64,000 nucleotides of DNA, from positions 1,736,001 to 1,800,000 of the forward strand of contig NZ_CP122312.1 in assembly GCF_029814175.1 (NCBI RefSeq), given 5' to 3'. This DNA comes from Halospeciosus flavus. GTDB taxonomy: Archaea > Halobacteriota > Halobacteria > Halobacteriales > Halobacteriaceae. The position numbers and the translations under genes were made by a program. Below the pieces are notes generated by a model. That model saw only the letters and a list, made by a program, of their open reading frames with translations, was not told the DNA's origin and searched no databases. Shown in pieces: positions 51,301-57,508 of this stretch. Each line of letters begins with the position of its first letter. Within the stretch, counting starts at the first letter, position 1.

Positions 51301-51893
51301 CCGTCCAGGACACCCTCGACGACCTGACGGACAAACGCGAGACGCTCGTCGAGGAGCGCGACGGTATCGAAGAGCGCATCGAGTCCTACGACCGGCAGAA
51401 GAGACAGACGTTCATGGACGCCTTCGAGGACATCGACGACCACTTCCGGAACATCTTCGAGCGCCTCTCCGACGGGTCGGGCGAACTCCACCTCGAAGAC
51501 CCCGAGAATCCCTTCGAGGGCGGCCTGACGATGAAGGCCCAACCGGGCGACAAGCCGGTCCAGCGCCTCGACGCCATGTCCGGCGGCGAGAAGTCGCTGA
51601 CCGCCCTCGCGTTCATCTTCGCCATCCAGCGCAACAACCCCGCGCCGTTCTACGCGCTCGACGAGGTCGACGCCTTCCTCGACGCCGTCAACGCCGACCG
51701 CGTCGGCGAGATGGTCGACGAACTCGCGGGCGACGCACAGTTCGTCGTCGTCTCCCACCGCTCGGCGATGCTCGAACGCTCCGAGCGCGCCATCGGCGTC
51801 ACGATGCAGGACGACAACGTCTCCGCCGTCACGGGCATCGACCTGACCGGCGGCGAGGGCGACGACGAGGCCGAGGTGAGCGCGGGTGACTGA
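48303..51893 (+). CDS. smc: Chromosome segregation ATPase Smc
   Basis: The 1196-residue condensin-like ATPase organises and segregates the chromosome. Walker A GPNGSGKS is at 31-38, followed by a coiled coil (about 165-510). The hinge is about 520-680 (ILDAGKEGVHGTVAQLGGVD, MTGGSSSGSRYSFS). The return coiled coil runs to about 1010, and the C-terminal head has signature MSGGEKSL (near 1091) and Walker B FYALDEVDAFLD. The stop overlaps the scpA start by 8 nt. Confidence 0.97.
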   Translation: MYIDEIVLENFKSFGRTTRIPFYEDFTTISGPNGSGKSNIIDAVLFALGLARTRGMRAEKLTDLIYNPAHADEENTSGPNEASVEVVLDNEEGTLSRSQVVNAAGSDNVGDVDTISVKRRVKRTDDNYYSYYYLNGRSCNLSDIQDLLAQAGITPEGYNVVMQGDVTGIINMTPGERREIVDEIAGVAEFDAKKEDAYGELQTVEERIDEADLRIEEKEERLAQLEDERETALEYQGLREEKQEYESYRQAAELEEKREDLASTRADVEAREDELAELKTELDERTGKVQRLQDELDDLNAEIERKGEDEQLELQREIEAIKGDIGRLEDKIETAEERIEEAENDRRQAFVDIDRKQEEIDDLEADIRELKVEKASLKTDVQEKENELAEVEAEIESVDTEFDELKSELAETKEALEEAKAERNELQREKDRLLDEARRRSNEVSETETEIEQAEERLPELDAKLEDLRNELEKAEQNEAQIEDVVSDLKSRKRQLQEDLDEVEDDLQAEQQKYAKLEANASQSGDSSYGRAVSTILDAGKEGVHGTVAQLGGVDGRYATAAETAAGGRLAHVVVDDDGVGQECIEYLKSRNAGRATFLPITKMQNRSLPRTPDVPGVVDFAYNLVDFDEQYAPIFSYVLGDTLVVEDMETARDLMGDFRLVTLDGELVEKSGAMTGGSSSGSRYSFSKTGKGQLERVAERINDLEEERASIRDDVREVEERLDAARDRKSDAADQVRSIESDIERLEREREETEAEISDLEDRLDELEAEREEVDEKMQSLEADIDEEQAKIDEYQATVEELETELEDSRIPELTRQKEAIQDDIDDLEAEIDDLDSELESKQLEKQYAENAVDDHQDTVESAQNKKAEQEERIEEFEAEIEAKEETLEEKRAEVADLEDELADLKAEREDLQADLDDAKQARDEKQQQVDSVENRLSSLKKATARLEAEIERLERDVGEYDADEIPDLDEVESNIRRLERQMEELEPVNMKAIDDYDAVQDTLDDLTDKRETLVEERDGIEERIESYDRQKRQTFMDAFEDIDDHFRNIFERLSDGSGELHLEDPENPFEGGLTMKAQPGDKPVQRLDAMSGGEKSLTALAFIFAIQRNNPAPFYALDEVDAFLDAVNADRVGEMVDELAGDAQFVVVSHRSAMLERSERAIGVTMQDDNVSAVTGIDLTGGEGDDEAEVSAGD

Positions 51894-52749
51894 AGGACTC
51901 GTCCAGCGCCCCGACCTCGACGACCCCGAGGAGTCGGGCGAGCCCGGCGACGAAGAAGAGGTCGAACCGGTCGAACTCCTCGTCCAGTTGGCCAAGGAGG
52001 GCGAGATCGAACCGTGGGACATCGACATCGTCGAGGTGACGGACAAGTTCCTCTCGCGACTCGACGAGGCCGACCTCCGGACCTCCGGGCGGGCGCTCTT
52101 CTACGCGAGCGTCCTCCTCCGGATGAAGTCCGACGTCCTCCTCGAACCCGACGAGGACGAGGAACCCGAGGACGAAACCGAACCCGCGCCGTGGGACGAC
52201 CCCTTCGCGATGGGCGGCGAGGGCGCGGGCGCCGGCGCGGACGCCGGCGAGTTCCCGTCGGACCACGACCCGATAGACGCCCTCGAAGACGAGATGGACC
52301 GCCGTCTCGACCGGAAGTCCGCCCGCGGCAACCCCGAGACGCTCGACGAACTCGTCCGCAACCTCCGCGAGGCCGAACGCGGGTCGTGGTGGAAGGAGTC
52401 CCGGACCTACGACACGAGCGACTCCCCCTCGGGTTTCCAGCGCGGGACGCAGGAACTCGACTACCGCTCGGCCGACGACTTCCGCGAGGAGAACGAACCC
52501 TCCGAGGCGGACGTCACCGGTACCGCCCACTCCGAGGACATCGAGACCACCATCGCGGACGTCGAGGCGCGCCTCGACGAGCAGTACGAGAAGGGCCGCG
52601 ACGAGGTGCTGTACGCGGAGATCGAGGACGCCGGTGGCTCCCGGGTCCAGACGTTCCTCGCACTCCTCTTTCTCGCCCACCGCGGGAGCGTCGAACTCGA
52701 ACAGGTCGACCTGTTCGGCGACCTCTGGGTCAAACAGGTCGCGTCTTAG
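51886..52749 (+). CDS. scpA: Segregation and condensation protein A (kleisin)
   Basis: The kleisin subunit bridging the Smc heads. The 287-residue protein has the N-terminal PVELLVQLAKEGEIEPWDIDIVEVTDKFLSRL segment typical of ScpA, FYASVLLRMKSDVLL, a disordered acidic centre and a C-terminal winged helix (VQTFLALLFLAHRGSVELEQ). The GTG start overlaps the smc stop. No scpB gene follows within the window. Confidence 0.93.
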   Translation: MTEGLVQRPDLDDPEESGEPGDEEEVEPVELLVQLAKEGEIEPWDIDIVEVTDKFLSRLDEADLRTSGRALFYASVLLRMKSDVLLEPDEDEEPEDETEPAPWDDPFAMGGEGAGAGADAGEFPSDHDPIDALEDEMDRRLDRKSARGNPETLDELVRNLREAERGSWWKESRTYDTSDSPSGFQRGTQELDYRSADDFREENEPSEADVTGTAHSEDIETTIADVEARLDEQYEKGRDEVLYAEIEDAGGSRVQTFLALLFLAHRGSVELEQVDLFGDLWVKQVAS

Positions 52750-52815
52750 CGTCGGTCGCGAGCGGACCGACACGAGGGCGACGCTCACTTATCCTCCAGC
52801 GTCCCTACCGCGAGT

Positions 52816-53217
52816 ATGGACGACCACGCCGATTTCGACATCGAGGAGTTCGACATCGACGACGTCGACGACACGCCGACGGTCTCCTGTACGGTCTGTG
52901 ACCGGGAGTGGGACCTCGACTTCGAACTCGACGAACTCCACGCCGGCAACCAGGCGTTCGAGCAGTTCGCGCTCGACCACCAGCGCCACGCCGGACACTT
53001 CCCCGACGGCGTCACGCCGTGGGTCGCCGACTGCCGACACTGCCCCGGTGGCGAGGAGTTCCTCTCCGAGCGACCCGCTCGACGGTGGGCGCGGACGCAC
53101 GCTCGACACACGCGACACCGTGTCGCCCTCCGACACGAGAACGTGGGCGACGAGGGCGGTGACGCGGAGGAAGACGCAGCGGAACTCGCGGAACTGATCG
53201 ACCCGAACGAAGAGTGA
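52816..53217 (+). CDS. Zinc-binding haloarchaeal protein, unknown
   Basis: A 133-residue acidic protein with CTVCDREWDLDFELDELHAG and CRHCPGG, so two CXXC pairs that can bind zinc. A His/Arg-rich helix follows (RWARTHARHTRHRVALRHEN). I do not recognise the family. It lies 66 nt after scpA and could be read from the same transcript. Confidence 0.75.
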   Translation: MDDHADFDIEEFDIDDVDDTPTVSCTVCDREWDLDFELDELHAGNQAFEQFALDHQRHAGHFPDGVTPWVADCRHCPGGEEFLSERPARRWARTHARHTRHRVALRHENVGDEGGDAEEDAAELAELIDPNEE

Positions 53218-53229
53218 GGGTCGGCCGGG

Positions 53230-53931
53230 TCAGTCGAGCGCGAACCAGTCGGTGAGCAGGTCGTGTTCGTGGAGCCGCCAGCGCTGTTTCGGCTCCCCGT
53301 CGGGTCCGACGTCGACGTAGATGGTCGCGTCGAACAGCGGTTCGATGGTCGAGAGGACGGGGTTGCCGATGGTGGCCGTCGCGTGGAAGTGACCCATCCC
53401 TCGGCGCTCGCGAATCGCGCTCGTGACGAGGTGGACGAAGCGGAACAACTCCTCCTCGTCGACGGCGTCGAAGAAGGGGTCGATGGAGTCGAGACAGAAG
53501 CGCACCTCGCCGGGAGCGGGCGCCGCGGGTTCGACGCGCTCGAGGTGGGTGCGGAACGACTCGAAGAGCGCTTCGAGGTCCGAGAGGTCGTCGACGGATT
53601 CGTACCACTCGTCGCCGGCCGCCCCGTCGAGTTCGGGGCCCGTCGACGAGTCCACCGTGATGGACCGGGCCAGGTTCGCCCCCGTTGCGTCGAGGACACC
53701 GAGCGCGCCCGGGTCGGTCCGGCGCGGACGGTGCCGGTCGAGCACTTCGTCGACCGGCGTCGTCGTCGGGAGGAAGAGGTGACGACGTTCGAGGTCGTGT
53801 CCCCCCAGCAGGCGCTCGCAGATCACGTCCGACGCCTGCCTGTCGTTGACGACGAGGACGTTACACCCCTGTCGCTTCAGCGACGCGAGCTGCCGGGAGA
53901 ACGTCGCTGCGTCTGATTCGTCCGCGGCCAT
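53230..53931 (-). CDS. DUF7504/HTR-like protein
   Basis: A 233-residue protein with a degenerate RecA/KaiC-like fold: VLVVNDRQASDVICERLL, ITVDSSTGPELDG and VRFCLDSIDPFFD. The Walker A lysine loop is not evident. This matches the haloarchaeal HTR-like/DUF7504 proteins, often near regulators or transducers. Function is unknown. The AT-rich upstream region 53939-53975 (with ctatttagattttg) is a likely promoter. Confidence 0.75.
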   Translation of the reverse strand: MAADESDAATFSRQLASLKRQGCNVLVVNDRQASDVICERLLGGHDLERRHLFLPTTTPVDEVLDRHRPRRTDPGALGVLDATGANLARSITVDSSTGPELDGAAGDEWYESVDDLSDLEALFESFRTHLERVEPAAPAPGEVRFCLDSIDPFFDAVDEEELFRFVHLVTSAIRERRGMGHFHATATIGNPVLSTIEPLFDATIYVDVGPDGEPKQRWRLHEHDLLTDWFALD

Positions 53932-53996
53932 TACCTTACTCCTAGTATCGACGGGGTCCTATTTAGATTTTGTGAAGAGATGGGCGTAACTTGACT

Positions 53997-54851
53997 TCAG
54001 AGGTAGTCACCGACGAGTGGTTCGACGCGTTCGCGGGCCTCGTCGGGAATCGCCTCGGTGGGAGTGTTGACCGTCCCCGCCAGGGCGGAGCCACAGTCAC
54101 AGTCGCGTTCCTCGGGGAGCGTCTCGATGGCGTGCTCGACCGTCTCCTTGATGGCCTCCTCGTTCTCGGCGGCGTTGTCGAGGACCTCTTCGAGGGTGAC
54201 CTCACTGTCCGCCTTCCACACGTCGTAGTCGGTGACGCCGGCGACGGTGGCGTAACACATCTCGGCCTCGCGGGCGAGTTTCGCCTCGGGGATGGCGGTC
54301 ATGCCGACGACGTCCCACCCCTGGTCGCGGTAGAACTCGCTCTCCGCACGCGAGGAGTACTGCGGTCCCTCGATGCAGACGTAGGTCCCGCCCTTCTCGG
54401 TCTCGGCGTGGGTTGCCTGCTCCGCGGACTCGTGGAGGTGGTCGACCATGTGCGGGCAGTAAGGGTCCGCGAACGGCATGTGGACGACCAGTCCCTCGTC
54501 GAAGAAGGTCGAGGTGCGGTGTTTCGTCCGGTCGAAGATCTGGTTGGGGACGACGAGCGTCTGCGGCGGGAGGTCCTCGCGGAGACTGCCGACCGCGTTC
54601 GAGGCGAGGATGCGCTCGACGCCGAGTTCCTTCAGCGCGTAGATGTTCGCCCGGTAGGGGAGGTTGGTCGGCGAGCGCTGGTGTTTCGGGCCGTGGCGCG
54701 GGAGGAAGGCGACCTCCGTACCGGTGTCGCCGAACTCGCCGACGGTGACCGGTGCGCTCGGGTCGCCGTAGGGGGTCTCGACGCCGACCGTCCGCACGTC
54801 GTTCAGGGGAAGCGCCTCGTAGATGCCGCTGCCGCCGATGAAGCCGATCAT
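53997..54851 (-). CDS. mtnP: S-methyl-5'-thioadenosine phosphorylase
   Basis: Phosphorolyses methylthioadenosine to adenine and methylthioribose 1-phosphate (purine salvage/methionine recycling). The 284 residues show GGSGIYE (6-12), RHGPKHQRSP (52-61), SNAVGSL (84-90), EGPQYSSRAES (161-171) and GMTAIPEAKLARE. A CDCGS pair near the C-terminus is typical of archaeal members and may form a stabilising disulphide. It lies on the same strand as, and 67 nt downstream of, a phosphoribosyltransferase. Confidence 0.93.
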   Translation of the reverse strand: MIGFIGGSGIYEALPLNDVRTVGVETPYGDPSAPVTVGEFGDTGTEVAFLPRHGPKHQRSPTNLPYRANIYALKELGVERILASNAVGSLREDLPPQTLVVPNQIFDRTKHRTSTFFDEGLVVHMPFADPYCPHMVDHLHESAEQATHAETEKGGTYVCIEGPQYSSRAESEFYRDQGWDVVGMTAIPEAKLAREAEMCYATVAGVTDYDVWKADSEVTLEEVLDNAAENEEAIKETVEHAIETLPEERDCDCGSALAGTVNTPTEAIPDEARERVEPLVGDYL

Positions 54852-54918
54852 ACTCGAACGTGCGCGCGGCGGGAACCTAAAACGTGGGTGTGTGCTCGCG
54901 AAGTGTCGCGTGGTACCG

Positions 54919-55620
54919 TCAGGCGTCCTCGCGGAGGAGCCACTCGTCCTCCGCGGCCTTCACGAGGACGTCGCGGCGGACCATCTCGTCGAGGACCTCG
55001 TCGAGACGGTTCGGTTGGGCGATCTCCATCTCCATGCGCTCGACGTCGTGGTACTCGGAGAGCAGGTGGCGGATCTCCTCTTTCGAGTAGGGACCGTCGT
55101 CGTCCTGCTCCATCACGCCGCTGATGAGGTCGACCATGTCCTCGATGAAGTTCCACGGGTAGACGACCCAGGCCCACTGGTCGAGGTACTCGCCGACGAA
55201 GTCCGGGTCGAACTCGCTCGTGCCGAGCAACTGGAGCGTCCCGGTCCGAATCTCGTCGGCGCCGCGCTCCTCGACGTACTCCTCGGCGCGGCGGATGGAG
55301 CCGCCGGTGTCGGCGATGTCGTCGATGATGAGGACGTTCTTCCCCTCGACGGAGCCCTCGGGCATCGGGTAGCGAATCTCCGGTTCGCTCGACTTCTCGG
55401 CCGCCCCGACGTAGTGTTCCATCTTCAGACTCGTCAGGTCGTCGAGACCGATGAAGTCACAGAGACAGCGGCCCGCGAACCAGCCGCCGCGGGCGAGCGC
55501 GACGATGACGTCCGGCTCGAAGTCCGACTCCTTGACCTGGTTCGAAACCTCCCGACAGAGGTCGTAAATGTACTCCCAGTTGGTGATGGTGCACTTGAAG
55601 TCGTCCGGGAGGTCACCCAT
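54919..55620 (-). CDS. Purine-type phosphoribosyltransferase
   Basis: A 233-residue type I PRTase: NWEYIYDLCREVSNQVKES, VIVALARGGWFAGRCLCDFIG, PRPP loop IDDIADTGGS (99-108), and YPWNFIED. The extra C-terminal part (about 160-233) is helical, ending WLLREDA. It resembles archaeal Gpt/xanthine-type enzymes. Proximity to mtnP, which releases adenine, suggests purine salvage; the base is unproven. Confidence 0.88.
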   Translation of the reverse strand: MGDLPDDFKCTITNWEYIYDLCREVSNQVKESDFEPDVIVALARGGWFAGRCLCDFIGLDDLTSLKMEHYVGAAEKSSEPEIRYPMPEGSVEGKNVLIIDDIADTGGSIRRAEEYVEERGADEIRTGTLQLLGTSEFDPDFVGEYLDQWAWVVYPWNFIEDMVDLISGVMEQDDDGPYSKEEIRHLLSEYHDVERMEMEIAQPNRLDEVLDEMVRRDVLVKAAEDEWLLREDA

Positions 55621-56048
55621 GGCGTGTAGTCACCATCGGTGAGATGGACAGCCGACCCCTTCAAGACGTGGGTTTCCACTCGCGAACTCGGCGAGCGTGA
55701 AACGGGGTCGTTCCCCGGCCACCACGTGAAGAGACGGTGTTCCCTCTCCCCCGAGAAGATACACCGTGACACGCGGTAGCGGGTGGAGGTACAGGTTGTA
55801 TCCACAATACGCTTGTGGGTGCCGTGACGACCCACTCCGAGACGCGACGCTGTGGAGCGTCGGTCAACGGAAGGGGGAAGGGGGAAAGTGGGGGAGAGGG
55901 GGCTGCGAGAGGAGAAAAGCCTCCCAGTGAGCCACCTCTACCCACTACTTGTCGGACACCGTACTTCATTCTTGTGGCCGTTTACCACGACCCCGTCCGT
56001 CGGCCGTCGGGCGGAGGTTTGAACCGCGGCCGGGCCGAGGGAGGGGAC
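55621..56048. other. 428-bp intergenic region, hairpin-rich, with a G-quadruplex motif
   Basis: No convincing gene is seen on either strand. It holds hairpins CGGGG/CCCCG (55703-55717), CCACAA/TTGTGG with wobble extension (55800-55820) and CGACGCT-GTGG-AGCGTCG (55845-55862), then four runs of five G. It lies between the divergent phosphoribosyltransferase and PhzF genes. An unlabelled structured RNA or regulatory DNA is possible. Confidence 0.55.
55873..55902 (+). other. Four-run G5 quadruplex motif
   Basis: G runs at 55873-55877, 55880-55884, 55890-55894 and 55898-55902, with loops AA, AAAGT and AGA. This is a strong intramolecular quadruplex pattern. Confidence 0.75.
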
Positions 56049-56948
56049 ATGGACACGATTCGGACGCTGCTGGTCGACGCGTTCACGGACGAGCCACTGT
56101 CGGGCAACGCGGCAGGTATCGTCCCGGACGCCGGCGACCTCGACGAGGAGCAGATGCAGGCCGTCGCCCGTGAACTGTCGGTGAGCGAGACGGCGTTCGT
56201 GCGCGGGAGCGACGCCGCAGACCGTCGGCTCCGTTACTTCACGCCCACGACGGAGGTCGACCTCTGCGGGCACGCCACCATCGCGACCCACGCCCACCTC
56301 TTCGACGCCGGGGCCATCGACGCGGGAACGCACACGCTGGAGACGAACGTCGGCGTCCTCGACGTCGAGGTGACCGACGAGGGGTCCGTCTGGATGACGC
56401 AGAACCAGCCACGGGTGAACGAGGTGACACTCGACTACGACCGGGTGGGCGACGCCCTCGGCATCGACGACGCGGCGCTCAGGGACGTCGGTCAGGACCT
56501 CCCGCTCGCGGTCGCCGACACCGGCCTGCCCTTCCTCGTGGTGCCGGTGAACTTCCTCGAACACCTCGGCGACGCCGACCCCGACTTCCGGGCGGTCGAG
56601 GAACTGGCCGACGACGTCGACGCCGCGGGGGTCTACGCCTTCACCTTCGACACGGTCGAAGGCGACTCCACGCTCCACGGGCGGGCGTTCGTTCCGGGTC
56701 TCGGTATCGACGAGGACCCCGTCACGGGGACCGCTAGCGGCGCCGTCGGCGGCTACCTCCGCTACACGGAGGCGTTCGACTCCCTGCCCGAGGAGATGGT
56801 GTTCGAGCAGGGCCACTTCCTCGACCGACCGGGCCGCGTGCGGGTCCGCGTCGGCGCCGAGGTCGAAGTCGGCGGGACGGCCGTCGAGTCGCTCGACGGC
56901 GAACTCGCGGTCCCGGAGTCCGAAGAAGACGAGATAATCGAGGCCTGA
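56049..56948 (+). CDS. PhzF-family isomerase-like protein
   Basis: A 299-residue two-domain protein of the PhzF/diaminopimelate-epimerase fold. The N-terminus reads TIRTLLVDAFTDEPLSGNAAG; the putative catalytic Glu47 is in SETAF. CGHAT (73-77) and DEDPVTGTASGAV follow. Phenazine synthesis is not implied; the family is broad with unknown substrates. The ATG at 56049 is chosen since it begins the domain; upstream in-frame codons enter the intergenic G-rich region. Confidence 0.88.
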   Translation: MDTIRTLLVDAFTDEPLSGNAAGIVPDAGDLDEEQMQAVARELSVSETAFVRGSDAADRRLRYFTPTTEVDLCGHATIATHAHLFDAGAIDAGTHTLETNVGVLDVEVTDEGSVWMTQNQPRVNEVTLDYDRVGDALGIDDAALRDVGQDLPLAVADTGLPFLVVPVNFLEHLGDADPDFRAVEELADDVDAAGVYAFTFDTVEGDSTLHGRAFVPGLGIDEDPVTGTASGAVGGYLRYTEAFDSLPEEMVFEQGHFLDRPGRVRVRVGAEVEVGGTAVESLDGELAVPESEEDEIIEA

Positions 56949-56957
56949 ACCGGCCGC

Positions 56958-57371
56958 TCAGAACGGGTCGTTTCCGTCGTCCTGTTTCAACTGGCGGACC
57001 TCCCGGTTCATGGACTGGATGTCCTGCTGGACGTCCGAGAGTCGACTGTCGACGACGCTCGCGAGGTCGCTCTTCACGTGTTCGGTATCGAAGGTGTCCG
57101 CGACCTGCTCCTCGACGGCGGCGGGCAGCGTCTTGTACAGCGCCCACGCCTTGCCGAAGCGCCAGACCGCCACGCCGACGAGGAGGAGGACGAATCCGCC
57201 GGCGCTCGCCCGCGTCGGCGCGGGGACGGTGACGCTGGCGACGGTCGTCGTGGTTGCGTTGAGGACACCGACGGCGATTCCGCCGGCGACGAGTCCGAGA
57301 CCGAGCACCCCGAACAGCGTCGTGAGGAGGAAGTACTTGCCTGCGTGAACGGCGGCACGTTTCGAGTGCAT
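56958..57371 (-). CDS. Two-span membrane protein with coiled-coil tail
   Basis: A 137-residue protein with two hydrophobic helices (about 13-37 and 57-75) and a charged C-terminal coiled coil (SRLSDVQQDIQSMNREVRQLKQDDGND). I do not recognise it. It is convergent with phzF and divergent from ppsA. Confidence 0.75.
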   Translation of the reverse strand: MHSKRAAVHAGKYFLLTTLFGVLGLGLVAGGIAVGVLNATTTTVASVTVPAPTRASAGGFVLLLVGVAVWRFGKAWALYKTLPAAVEEQVADTFDTEHVKSDLASVVDSRLSDVQQDIQSMNREVRQLKQDDGNDPF

Positions 57372-57421
57372 GGTCGGGGCGAGGCGGTCGGTCCGCTAAA
57401 ACCCTGCGCCCGACTCGCGAA

Positions 57422-57444
57422 ATGTTTACTCGGCACCGAAACAT
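57422..57444. promoter_or_regulatory. Inverted repeat upstream of ppsA
   Basis: ATGTTT and AAACAT flank an inner CGG-CA-CCG dyad; the arms are separated asymmetrically (a 3-nt offset). It ends about 30 nt upstream of the ppsA TATA box, so it is a candidate regulator site. Confidence 0.45.
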
Positions 57445-57473
57445 CGAAAATCACTCTTGCGCCCTTAGAAGCC

Positions 57474-57480
57474 TTTTTAG
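57474..57480 (+). promoter_or_regulatory. TATA box of ppsA
   Basis: TTTTTAG lies 29-35 nt before the ATG at 57509, consistent with a leaderless transcript. It argues against the upstream in-frame start. Confidence 0.6.
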
Positions 57481-57508
57481 CGGTGTCTCGTCTTTCACCG
57501 AGTGCCAC

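Noticed and set aside
55661..55969. 102-residue open frame in the large intergenic gap, minus strand
   Set aside because: Pro/Ser/Arg/Gly-rich low-complexity composition derived from the C-rich complement of the G runs, with no acidic bias and no domain.
55621..56048. RNase P RNA or SRP RNA in the large intergenic gap
   Set aside because: I could not find the conserved RNase P core (GAGGAAAGUC-like) or an SRP helix-8 signature; only short hairpins are evident.
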